A stretch of DNA of 13,520 nucleotides from Lysobacteraceae bacterium UBA6001 (lineage in GTDB: Bacteria; Pseudomonadota; Gammaproteobacteria; Xanthomonadales; Xanthomonadaceae). The stretch is taken from the NCBI GenBank assembly GCA_002429615.1, contig DJAN01000080.1, forward strand, positions 420-13,939. Direction: 5' to 3'. This document shows, piece by piece, positions 1-7,615 of this stretch. Position 1 is the first letter of the stretch; each line of letters begins with the position of its first letter. Both the position numbers and the translations under genes were made by a program. The notes under the pieces were generated by a model. It did no database searches. It was not told the origin of the DNA and worked only from the letters and a program-made list of their open reading frames with translations.

Positions 1-164
1 CGGACAACGCCACCGGCAACTTCGTCAAGATCGCGCAGCGCATCCCGGTGAAGATCGGCATCGACGCCGGGCAGCCGCTGGCGGCGCGGCTGCGCCCGGG
101 CATGTCGGTGGTGGTGGCGCTGGATACCGCCGCGCCGGGTAGTGCGCCGCCCGCGTCGCGCTGA
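1..164 (+). CDS. C-terminal end of an EmrA/HlyD-family efflux periplasmic adaptor (partial)
   Basis: Only the last 53 codons are present. The reading frame begins at base 3 and ends with TGA at 162-164, so the 5' part lies outside the window. The visible peptide contains DNATGNFVKIAQRIPVKI and later LRPGMSVVVALD. An NATGNF-x-K-x-x-QR-x-PV-x-I segment followed by LRPGMS is characteristic of the final beta-barrel and membrane-proximal region of EmrA-type membrane fusion proteins. In the known family these bridge an inner-membrane MFS (EmrB) or similar pump to an outer-membrane TolC channel in drug export. The tail after the domain is short and rich in Ala and Pro, as is usual. The partner pump is not visible, because the next gene is an unrelated deaminase 60 bases downstream. 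An HlyD-like adaptor for another substrate cannot be excluded from so short a piece. Confidence 0.75.
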   Translation, partial: DNATGNFVKIAQRIPVKIGIDAGQPLAARLRPGMSVVVALDTAAPGSAPPASR

Positions 165-224
165 GCGGGTTGCCATCGCACCGACGCCTGGCCGAGACTG
201 GCCTGCCCCGCCCGGAATCCACGC

Positions 225-680
225 ATGATCACCACGCCCGACTATCGCGCCCTGCTCGACACCGCCATCGCCGAAGCGCGGCAAGGCCTGGCCGAGGGCG
301 GCATCCCGATCGGCGCGGCGCTGTATCACCGCGACGGGCAGCTGCTCGGCTGTGGCCACAACCGCCGCGTGCAGGAAGGCGACCCTTCCGTGCATGGCGA
401 AACCGATGCCTTCCGCAAGGCCGGCCGGCAGCGTCGCTACCGCGACACGATCATGGTCACCACGCTGGCACCGTGCTGGTACTGCAGCGGGCTGGTGCGC
501 CAGTTCAACATCGGCACCGTGGTGGTGGGCGAGTCGGTCACCTTCCGCGGCGGCATCGACTGGCTGCGCGAGAACGGCGTGGAAGTGATCGACCTGCAGA
601 GCCAGGCCTGCATCGACCTGCTCGGCGGCTACATCGCCGCCCATCCGGACGTGTGGAACGAGGACATCGGCGAGGATTGA
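225..680 (+). CDS. Zinc-dependent nucleoside/cytosine deaminase, yeast cytosine deaminase (Fcy1)-like
   Basis: This is a 151-residue protein of the cytidine/deoxycytidylate deaminase superfamily. The zinc and catalytic motifs are complete: HGE at 57-59 (His57 ligand, Glu59 proton shuttle) and PCWYC at 83-87 (Cys84 and Cys87 ligands). Beyond these it resembles yeast cytosine deaminase Fcy1 along its whole length: EGGIPIG near 24-30, GHN at 44-46, VGESVTF at 101-107, and a C-terminal W-x-EDIGE at 144-150. From memory, yeast residues Asn51, Phe114, Trp152 and Asp155, which shape the cytosine pocket and lid, correspond to Asn46, Phe107, Trp144 and Asp147 here. The likely reaction is hydrolytic deamination of free cytosine to uracil in pyrimidine salvage. 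Guanine or another base is a less likely alternative. It is not related to the amidohydrolase-fold CodA. The ATG at 225 is preceded by a weak GGAA at 213-216. No transporter or salvage partner is adjacent. Confidence 0.88.
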   Translation: MITTPDYRALLDTAIAEARQGLAEGGIPIGAALYHRDGQLLGCGHNRRVQEGDPSVHGETDAFRKAGRQRRYRDTIMVTTLAPCWYCSGLVRQFNIGTVVVGESVTFRGGIDWLRENGVEVIDLQSQACIDLLGGYIAAHPDVWNEDIGED

Positions 681-810
681 GCGCGTTGACACCGCGCAAC
701 GCCACGCATCGACATACTGCGAGCCCCACGACCGATCCCCGGGGCCGCATGTCGCCACGTCGATCCGCCGCCAGCTTTCCCGCACGGGCGCATCCGCCGG
801 TGTGTCGCCG

Positions 811-1227
811 ATGAGCGATGCGCCGGCCCTCGTGCTGGAGGTCGTCAGCCTGGCGGGCCCGATCTGGTCGGGCGACATCCGCGAGGTCGACCTGCCCGGC
901 AGCGCCGGCCGTTTCGGCGTGCTGCCCCGGCATACCCCGCTGCTGACCACGCTGCGCGAGGGCATGCTGCGGGTGGTGCCACGGCAGGGCGAGCCACTGG
1001 ACATCTACGTCTCCGGCGGCTTCGTCGAGGTCCAGCCGGACCGGGTCACGGTGATGGCCGACCTGGCGGTGCGCGATGCCGATTGGGAGCACGCCCAGGC
1101 CGAAGCGGCGCGCGAGCGCGCACTGGCCGGCATGGCGCAGGCGTTCACCGACGAGGACTACATGGCCCTGCACCTGGAGCTGATCCACCGCTACTCGCTG
1201 CAGCTGCGAGGCCCCTCCGCACGCTGA
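811..1227 (+). CDS. atpC: F1 ATP synthase epsilon subunit, stand-alone copy
   Basis: The product is 138 residues, close to the usual 130-140 of bacterial epsilon. Residues about 8-85 form the N-terminal beta-sandwich, with the family's signature order: LEVVSLAGPIWSGD, then GRFGVLPRHTPLLT at 33-46, YVSGGFVEVQPDRVTVMAD at 66-84. Residues about 88-135 are Ala/Glu-rich and helical, like the two-helix C-terminal domain that inhibits ATP hydrolysis. In the enzyme, epsilon sits on the central stalk with gamma and couples F1 to the c-ring. The oddity is context: there is no atpD, atpG or atpA here, while atpC normally closes the atp operon. It may be a second copy or a relocated one. I prefer the ATG at 811; an in-frame GTG at 802 would add three residues. 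Neither start has a good Shine-Dalgarno sequence. Confidence 0.85.
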   Translation: MSDAPALVLEVVSLAGPIWSGDIREVDLPGSAGRFGVLPRHTPLLTTLREGMLRVVPRQGEPLDIYVSGGFVEVQPDRVTVMADLAVRDADWEHAQAEAARERALAGMAQAFTDEDYMALHLELIHRYSLQLRGPSAR

Positions 1228-1318
1228 AACGCCCATCTACCAAGGGCTTCAGAATTCTTCACCCACGCATCAGGCACTTCATCGGCGCCATCGGCGCAAT
1301 CGGGACTCCCACCCATCC

Positions 1319-1322
1319 GGAG
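1319..1322 (+). promoter_or_regulatory. Ribosome binding site of the serine hydrolase
   Basis: GGAG lies five bases upstream of the ATG at 1328. It fixes that ATG as the start and gives a signal peptide directly at the N-terminus. It is one of the clearer Shine-Dalgarno matches in the window. Confidence 0.6.
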
Positions 1323-1327
1323 TTCCC

Positions 1328-2419
1328 ATGCCACGTTCCCTCTGCCTGCCCGCCCTGCTGCTCGGTCTGGCCTGCCTCCCGGCCCAGGCCGCCACCCCCG
1401 ACGGTTGGCCGGCCACCGCCGCCGACCCGGCGATCGACCTGGCCAAGCTGCGCAGCGTCGAAGCCAAGATGGCCGACGGCAGCCTGAAGCAGATCACCAG
1501 CGTCATGGTCGTCCACGACGGTCGCCCGGTGTACGAACACTATTTCGACGGCGACGCCGACACCCTGCGCGACGTGCGTTCGGCGACCAAGAGCGTGACC
1601 GCGCTGCTGGCCGGCATCGCCATCGACCGCGGGCTGCTGACCGGCGTCGATGACCGCGTCTACGATCGTTTCCCCGAGTTCACCGCCACCCATGCGGTCG
1701 ACCCGCGCCTGCGTGCGATGCCGCTGTCGGACCTGCTGACCATGAGCACGCTCTGGGAGTGCGATGACCAGAACCAGTTCTCCAGTGGCAACGAGGAACG
1801 CATGTACGTCACCGAGCGCTGGCTGGACTTCGCCCTGGCGATGCCGGTCAAGGGCTTCGCACCGTGGATGAGCAAGCCGCAGGACAGCCCGTTCGGCCGC
1901 GCCTTCGCCTACTGCACCGCCGCCAGTTTCGTCGCCGGCGCGATGGTGGAGCGTGCCGCCGGCCAGCCGCTACCCACGTTCGCCGAGCAGGCACTGGAAC
2001 GGCCGCTGGATATCACCCGCAGCCATTGGAATGTGTCGCCCGAAGGGATCGGCATGGGCGGCGGCGGCACGCGCTATCGCACCCGCGACCTGGCCAAGTT
2101 CGGCCAGCTGGTCGTCGATGGCGGGCGCTGGCGCGGGCGCCAGGTGGTGTCGGCCGGCTACATCCGCGCGATGACCACGCCGCAGGCCCAGGCCGATGAG
2201 GACGCCGAGTACGGCTACCAGTGGTGGCGCCTGCATTTCCAGGTCGGCGGTCGTGACGTAGCGGTGTGGGCAATGTCGGGCAACGGCGGCAACTACGTGT
2301 TCGCGTGGCCGGAACGCCATCTGGTCGCGGTGATCACCACCAACGCCTATAACCGTGGCTTCGCCCATCCGCAGTCGCGGCAGTTGTTCGCCGACTACAT
2401 CCTGGGCGCGCTGCGCTGA
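1328..2419 (+). CDS. Exported serine hydrolase, class C beta-lactamase/PBP-like family
   Basis: This 363-residue protein has a signal peptide (residues 1-21, hydrophobic LLLGLA core, AQA before the cut), so it should act in the periplasm. The nucleophile motif is S85-A-T-K88 in VRSATKSVTALLAGIAID, the family's typical SxxK followed by a helix. The second motif position reads Y195-C-T in FAYCTAAS, where classic enzymes have Y-x-N or Y-x-S. The third motif region is SGNGGNYVF at 317-325, in place of KTG. This pattern is normal for the broad 'serine hydrolase' group (Pfam Beta-lactamase), which includes esterases and D-amino-acid peptidases as well as AmpC. True beta-lactamase activity is therefore not implied and the substrate is unknown. 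The gene appears to be monocistronic. Its TGA at 2417-2419 is one base from the stop of the opposing regulator gene. Confidence 0.85.
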   Translation: MPRSLCLPALLLGLACLPAQAATPDGWPATAADPAIDLAKLRSVEAKMADGSLKQITSVMVVHDGRPVYEHYFDGDADTLRDVRSATKSVTALLAGIAIDRGLLTGVDDRVYDRFPEFTATHAVDPRLRAMPLSDLLTMSTLWECDDQNQFSSGNEERMYVTERWLDFALAMPVKGFAPWMSKPQDSPFGRAFAYCTAASFVAGAMVERAAGQPLPTFAEQALERPLDITRSHWNVSPEGIGMGGGGTRYRTRDLAKFGQLVVDGGRWRGRQVVSAGYIRAMTTPQAQADEDAEYGYQWWRLHFQVGGRDVAVWAMSGNGGNYVFAWPERHLVAVITTNAYNRGFAHPQSRQLFADYILGALR

Positions 2420-2420
2420 G

Positions 2421-3962
2421 TCAGGGCAGGTCGTGCGGGCGCCAATCCGCCCGCGCGACCTGTTCGCGTTGCGCGGCCACGTCACGGTCGATCCGCGCCA
2501 GCAGCGTGGAGAAGCCGGGATCGCGTCGCAGCTCGGCGAACAACGGCGTGACCGACAGCCACGCACGGTCGCGGAAGCCTGCTGTCACCGCGGCGCGCAG
2601 CGCGGCAAGCGCCGCTTCCGCATGCCCTCGGCGCTGTTCAAGCAGCGCCAGCTCCAGCGAAGCATCGGACCAGCCCTGGGTGTCGCCGCGCAGGCGTTGC
2701 AGGCGTGCGTCGAACCATGCCACCGACGGCGGCTGCTCCGCGTACAGCACCGCCAGCGTCGCCGGCATCGACTGGTGCGGGCGCAGCCGCTCTCCCTCGG
2801 CGAACGCCGCCGCCGCGGCCTGCCGGTCATCGGCCAGCAGCGCCAGCTCACCCTGCAGGCGCCACAGTTCCGGATGCGGGGTCCCTCGCGCCATGGCCTG
2901 CTTCAAGGCCGCCACCGCCTCGTCGCTGCGTCCTTGCGCGAGGAGAAAGCGCGGCCAGGCGATGTTGGCGAATACGTTGTCGGGAAACAGTTCGAAGTTC
3001 GCGCGATGGCGGCGCTCCGCGGCCGCGGTGAAGCCGAGCAGCTCCAGTTCGCGCGCGACCTGCACGTCGCGGAAACGTACCCGGCCCGGATCACGCAGCG
3101 CGAAGTTGCCATGCAACGCTTCGGCCAGCCGGCCCTGCTCCTGGTACAGATACGCCAGCGATGCCCGGCTCTTGTCGTCGCCCGGATCCCGTCGCACCGC
3201 GTGTTCATAGCCAGAGATGGCACGGCGCATGTCACCCAGGCAATCGAAAGCGTAGCCCTGCGCCGCCCATGCCGTGGCGCTGTCCGCATCGCGTTGGAGC
3301 AACTGTTGCGCGAGTGCCGCGCCCTGCTGCGCCTGCGCGGCGTCACCGTTGTACAGGCAGGTGCGGGCGCTGAGCGCACGGCTGAGACCGGCCTGCGCCT
3401 CCACCGAATCCGGCGACTGCGCGAGCGCCTGGCGATAGAGCACGATGGCGCGCTCGTTGTTGTCGTTCTGGCCGATGCCCGCGTAGTACTGGGCGCGCGT
3501 GAGCAACGGCGAGGCGGCGGAGGGGCGCAAGGGATGCCACGTCAGTCCGGCCACGAGGGCCACGAGGGCCACGCCGGCAAGCGTCGCCGCCGGGATCATC
3601 CAGCGCGCGCGGCGGCGTGACGGAGAGGCGCTGGCCTGGGGTGCGATGCCAGCCTGCGGCGGTTCGACCAGCTGGTACCCCTGCCCGCGCACCGAGCGCA
3701 GATAGCGCGGCTGGCGCGCGTCATCGCCCAGCGCCTGGCGCAGCAGCTTGACGCGCTGGGTGACGGTCTCCTCGTTGACCACCGCCGGCGCCCAGACCGC
3801 CTGCATCAGCTCGTCGAAGCCGATCACGCGCTGGCCCTGCGCCAGCAGATAGGCCAACAGCTGGAAGCTCAGCCCGGACACGTCCAGCCGCTGTCCGGCG
3901 CGGCTCACGTGCTGGCGGGTCACATCGATGTCGAGATCGAGCAGGCGATAGTGCGCGGTCAT
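2421..3962 (-). CDS. Membrane-anchored winged-helix transcription regulator with TPR periplasmic domain (CadC-like layout)
   Basis: The product is 513 residues. Residues about 1-100 match an OmpR/PhoB-type winged-helix DNA-binding domain: FQLLAYLLAQGQRVIGFDELMQAVW at 33-57, then VTQRVKLLRQALGDD and YLRSVRGQGYQLVEP. A basic stretch, RRRAR, at 117-121 precedes one membrane helix (about 121-142), placing the DNA-binding part in the cytoplasm. Residues about 155-480 are Ala/Leu-rich helical repeats of TPR type (for example RAIVLYRQALAQSPDS, AISGYEHAVRRDPGD), expected in the periplasm. The layout resembles CadC, a one-component sensor that binds DNA while in the membrane; the signal here is unknown. 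The ATG at 3962 starts the protein just before the domain. An upstream in-frame start (4028) would add 22 non-domain residues and run through the hslU terminator. No strong Shine-Dalgarno sequence is seen. The target could be the convergent hydrolase, but that is only a guess from position. Confidence 0.85.
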   Translation of the reverse strand: MTAHYRLLDLDIDVTRQHVSRAGQRLDVSGLSFQLLAYLLAQGQRVIGFDELMQAVWAPAVVNEETVTQRVKLLRQALGDDARQPRYLRSVRGQGYQLVEPPQAGIAPQASASPSRRRARWMIPAATLAGVALVALVAGLTWHPLRPSAASPLLTRAQYYAGIGQNDNNERAIVLYRQALAQSPDSVEAQAGLSRALSARTCLYNGDAAQAQQGAALAQQLLQRDADSATAWAAQGYAFDCLGDMRRAISGYEHAVRRDPGDDKSRASLAYLYQEQGRLAEALHGNFALRDPGRVRFRDVQVARELELLGFTAAAERRHRANFELFPDNVFANIAWPRFLLAQGRSDEAVAALKQAMARGTPHPELWRLQGELALLADDRQAAAAAFAEGERLRPHQSMPATLAVLYAEQPPSVAWFDARLQRLRGDTQGWSDASLELALLEQRRGHAEAALAALRAAVTAGFRDRAWLSVTPLFAELRRDPGFSTLLARIDRDVAAQREQVARADWRPHDLP

Positions 3963-4031
3963 CCGGAGCGGCGCGGCAAGGGCAGAGCCGGATGCTAGCG
4001 CACGCCCATAGCCACCGGACCGTGCCAAAGG

Positions 4032-4055
4032 AAAGGCCCGCTTGCGCGGGCCTTT
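4032..4055 (-). terminator. Rho-independent terminator of hslVU
   Basis: This is a perfect 10-bp inverted repeat (4032-4041 with 4046-4055) around a 4-base loop. Read on the minus strand it begins AAAGGCCCGC and ends GCGGGCCTTT, then continues CCTTTGG, a short U-rich tail. It lies 12 bases past the hslU stop codon and points the right way for that operon. Its U-tract is interrupted, so strength is uncertain. The regulator gene that follows starts about 70 bases further on. Confidence 0.85.
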
Positions 4056-4067
4056 CGATGGGGCCGG

Positions 4068-5432
<1,365 letters not shown>

Positions 5433-5489
5433 GGTCACTCGGTAATCCGGGGGAAGGAGGGTCGGGCTCGCGATGCCGGCAGCGCCGGA

Positions 5490-6041
5490 TCAGAGCTCTT
5501 CGACCACTACGTTGCGATTGGTGTAGATGCAGATGTCGCCGGCGATGTTGATCGCTTCGGTGGCGATGGTCTTGGCGTCGAGCTCGGTGTGCGCGAGCAG
5601 CGCACGCGCGGCGGACAGCGCATACGAGCCACCGGAGCCGATGGCGATGATGCCGTCCTCCGGCTCGATGACGTCGCCGGTGCCGCTGATGATCAGCGAG
5701 GTCTCGCGGTCGGCGACCGCGAGCAGCGCCTCCAGCTTGCCGAGGCGGCGCTCGGTGCGCCAATCCTTGGCCAGCTCGACGGCGGCGCGGGTCAGCTGGC
5801 CGTGCTTCTCCAGCTTGGCCTCGAACAGCTCGAACAGGGTGAAGGCGTCGGCGGCGGCACCGGCGAAGCCGGCCAGCACCTGGCCTTCGCGGCCGAGGCG
5901 GCGCACCTTGCGCGCGTTGCCCTTCATCACGGTGTGGCCGAGCGTGACCTGGCCGTCGCCGGCGACGGCGACGTGGCCGTTGCGGCGCACCGAGATGATG
6001 GTGGTGGCGTGGAACGTATTGGGGTTCTGGCTGGGATCCAT
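5490..6041 (-). CDS. hslV: HslV, peptidase subunit of the HslVU (ClpYQ) protease, with propeptide
   Basis: The product is 183 residues with the proteasome-beta-type fold. The active N-terminal threonine is Thr13 in [10 protein letters not shown]. Other catalytic positions fit the family when numbered from it: Asp29 (mature 17), Lys45 (mature 33) and Ser136 (mature 124, in GSGGSYA). Twelve residues ([12 protein letters not shown]) precede Thr13, whereas E. coli HslV loses only Met. They must be removed, probably autocatalytically, for activity. Similar short extensions ending in HA are known to me from xanthomonads and from Bordetella/Burkholderia-type HslV. The double ring of HslV degrades proteins delivered by HslU. 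The start at 6041 has GGAGG five bases upstream; the in-frame extension to 6092 would run through the promoter and is rejected. Transcription is likely heat-inducible (see promoter 6066-6093). Confidence 0.97.
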   Translation of the reverse strand: MDPSQNPNTFHATTIISVRRNGHVAVAGDGQVTLGHTVMKGNARKVRRLGREGQVLAGFAGAAADAFTLFELFEAKLEKHGQLTRAAVELAKDWRTERRLGKLEALLAVADRETSLIISGTGDVIEPEDGIIAIGSGGSYALSAARALLAHTELDAKTIATEAINIAGDICIYTNRNVVVEEL

Positions 6042-6046
6042 TGCGG

Positions 6047-6051
6047 CCTCC
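6047..6051 (-). promoter_or_regulatory. Strong ribosome binding site of hslV
   Basis: GGAGG on the minus strand lies five bases before the hslV ATG at 6041. It is the best Shine-Dalgarno match in the window, and it decides the short start over the longer in-frame extension. Confidence 0.85.
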
Positions 6052-6065
6052 GGGGGATGTCTTCG

Positions 6066-6093
6066 ACGTGGGGACGCTGGCCGGCGGTTCAAG
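6066..6093 (-). promoter_or_regulatory. Sigma-32 (RpoH) heat-shock promoter of hslVU
   Basis: On the minus strand CTTGAA (6093-6088) is followed by a 14-base spacer (6087-6074) and CCCCACGT (6073-6066). The known RpoH consensus is CTTGAA, a spacer of about 11-16 bases, then CCCCATnT. All six bases of the first element match, and all but one of the defined bases of the second. Transcription would begin near 6058-6060, leaving about 18 untranslated bases that contain the GGAGG site. hslVU is a classical heat-shock operon, so motif and position support each other. Confidence 0.85.
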
Positions 6094-6260
6094 CGCTCGG
6101 CCCGGGTGCCCGTTCAGCACGGCAGGTCGGTGGACCACTCACGGGAGTGGCGCACCCCACGCAGCGGCATGTCGGGAAACGCCGCGACCGATTGCCGCAT
6201 GCGCCGCTTCCGCGGCGCCACGGCCGGCAGGACGGTGGACAATGGCACCCGGATACCGAC

Positions 6261-6698
6261 ATGAACGCCTCCCTCCCCCTTCCCGAACGCGCACCCCCGT
6301 GCTGCACCGAAGCCGAAGTCGAACGCCTCGTGCACGACTTCTATGCCCTGGTGCGGCAGGACGCGTTGCTGGGACCGGTGTTCAATGCGCGCGTCCACGA
6401 CTGGCCCACGCATCTTTCCCGGCTGGTCGACTTCTGGTCCTCGCTGCTGCGTGGCACGCAGCGCTACAGCGGCGCGCCGATGGGGCTGCACATGGCGATG
6501 CCCGGCCTGGACGAGGCGCTGTTCCGGCGCTGGCTGCTGCTGTTTGGCCAGACCACCGCCACGCTCGGCAACCCGGCGATGCAGCAGCTCGCGAACGCCC
6601 GCGCCACGCAGATCGCCAACCGCTTCTGGCAGCGTTACCAGGTCGAAGGCCGCGATGGCAGCGGACTGATCCCGTTACCGCTGTCGACGATGGGCTGA
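6261..6698 (+). CDS. Group III truncated haemoglobin
   Basis: The product is 145 residues. The core has the group III signature order: VHDFYALVRQDALLGPVF (24-41), DWPTHLSRLVDFWSSLL (47-63), GTQRY and GAPMGLHMAMPGL (71-83), FRRWLLLF (88-95). By comparison with family III globins such as Campylobacter Ctb, I assign Tyr28 as B10, Phe58 in the CD region, His77 as the proximal F8 haem ligand, Trp91 near G8, and His51 as a candidate distal residue. These helix assignments are inference. Family roles proposed elsewhere concern oxygen, NO or peroxide chemistry; the role here is unknown. The gene lies between hslV (divergent, sharing a 219-base gap) and xerC (convergent, 4-base gap). GGA at 6251-6253 lies seven bases before the ATG. 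No FNR, NsrR or other recognisable operator was found upstream. Confidence 0.9.
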   Translation: MNASLPLPERAPPCCTEAEVERLVHDFYALVRQDALLGPVFNARVHDWPTHLSRLVDFWSSLLRGTQRYSGAPMGLHMAMPGLDEALFRRWLLLFGQTTATLGNPAMQQLANARATQIANRFWQRYQVEGRDGSGLIPLPLSTMG

Positions 6699-6705
6699 GG
6701 CCTCA
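6696..6705. repeat. Palindrome formed by two convergent stop codons
   Basis: TGAGGCCTCA is a perfect 10-base palindrome. Its first three bases are the globin stop codon and its last three, read on the minus strand, are the xerC stop codon. It leaves no room for a conventional terminator between the two genes. It may be simple chance in a compact genome. Confidence 0.5.
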
Positions 6706-7590
6706 GGCCGGCTCGGCCGGCTTGCGCCGTTTCGCACGCGGATGCGCGGCGTCGTACACCTTGGCCAGGTGCTGGAAGTCCAAGTGGGTGTAGATCTGCG
6801 TGGTGGCGATGTCCGAATGTCCCAGCAGTTCCTGCACGCCACGCAGGTCGCCGGACGATTCGAGGATATGGCTGGCGAAGCTGTGCCGCAGCATGTGCGG
6901 ATGCACGTGCTTGAACAGGCCCTGGCGCTGCGCCAGCTGCTTGATGCGGATCTGCACGGCGCGGGCGGAAATCTGCGCGCCATTGCGGCCAGGAAACACC
7001 ATCGCCATCGCATCGCGCGGCCGGCTCTCGCCGCGCCATTCGTCCAGCGCGCGTCGCGCGTGCGAGCCCACCGGCACGCGCCGCTGCTTGTTGCCCTTGC
7101 CGAGCACGTTGACCAGGCCGCTGGCCATGTCGAGGTCGCGCCAGCGCAGACCGCACAGCTCGCTCAGGCGCAGGCCGGAGGAATAGAACAGTTCCAGCAG
7201 CGCGCGATCGCGCAGGCCGAGCGGCGCATCGGTCGGTACTTCGACCAGCCGCACCGCCTCGTCCGCATCCAGCACCTGCGGCAGCTTGCGGGGCGCCTTG
7301 GGGGCGCGCAGCTTCGCCGCGGGGGAGACGTCGATGCGCCCATGCTTGAGCAGCCATGCATAGAAGCTGCGACACGCCGACAGGCGGCGCTGCAGGCTCT
7401 TGGGCGACAAGCCGCGGCGATGTTCGGCGCTGACGAAGCCGCGCAGCTGCTCGGCATCCAGCGACACGACCTCGGCGCCGCGCTCGGCCGCCCACGCGGA
7501 CAGCGCGGCCAGGTCGCGGCGATAGGCATCCAGGGTATGCGCCGACATGCGGCGCTCGACTTCCAGGTAGGCGAGGAAGGCGTCGATCAT
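6703..7590 (-). CDS. xerC: XerC site-specific tyrosine recombinase
   Basis: The product is 295 residues, close to the 298 of E. coli XerC. Residues 1-85 form the SAM-like N-terminal DNA-binding domain (FLAYLEVERRMSAHTLDAY, then SPKSLQRRLSACRSFYAWL). The catalytic domain carries the full tyrosine recombinase set: Arg141 in SGLRLSEL, Lys165 in GKGNKQR, His232 and Arg235 in HPHMLRHSF, His258 in LLGHSD and nucleophile Tyr267 in TTQIYTH. With XerD it resolves chromosome dimers at dif, under FtsK control at the septum. XerC rather than XerD is favoured by the neighbourhood, because dapF-DUF484-xerC is the conserved order in gammaproteobacteria. The start is ATG 7590, with GGGA nine bases upstream. 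It lies 25 bases downstream of the DUF484 gene and is probably in the same transcript. Confidence 0.95.
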   Translation of the reverse strand: MIDAFLAYLEVERRMSAHTLDAYRRDLAALSAWAAERGAEVVSLDAEQLRGFVSAEHRRGLSPKSLQRRLSACRSFYAWLLKHGRIDVSPAAKLRAPKAPRKLPQVLDADEAVRLVEVPTDAPLGLRDRALLELFYSSGLRLSELCGLRWRDLDMASGLVNVLGKGNKQRRVPVGSHARRALDEWRGESRPRDAMAMVFPGRNGAQISARAVQIRIKQLAQRQGLFKHVHPHMLRHSFASHILESSGDLRGVQELLGHSDIATTQIYTHLDFQHLAKVYDAAHPRAKRRKPAEPA

Positions 7591-7615
7591 GGCCGCATTC
7601 CCGGCGGCGCGGCGT

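Noticed and set aside
686..718. TTGACA at 686-691 with CATACT at 713-718 as a promoter for the orphan atpC.
   Set aside because: The spacer is 21 bases, too long for a normal sigma-70 promoter, and no other -10 box fits at 16-18 bases. It may still be part of a promoter but is not supported.
1280..1302. Tandem CATCGGCGC repeat (1280-1288, 1289-1297) before the serine hydrolase.
   Set aside because: There are only two copies plus a partial one, in a GC-rich leader; it is not distinguishable from chance.
2355..3620. A 421-codon open frame on + antisense to the TPR regulator.
   Set aside because: The composition is Arg/Gln/Ala-rich, as typical for a shadow of a GC-rich gene. The minus strand encodes clear winged-helix and TPR sequences.
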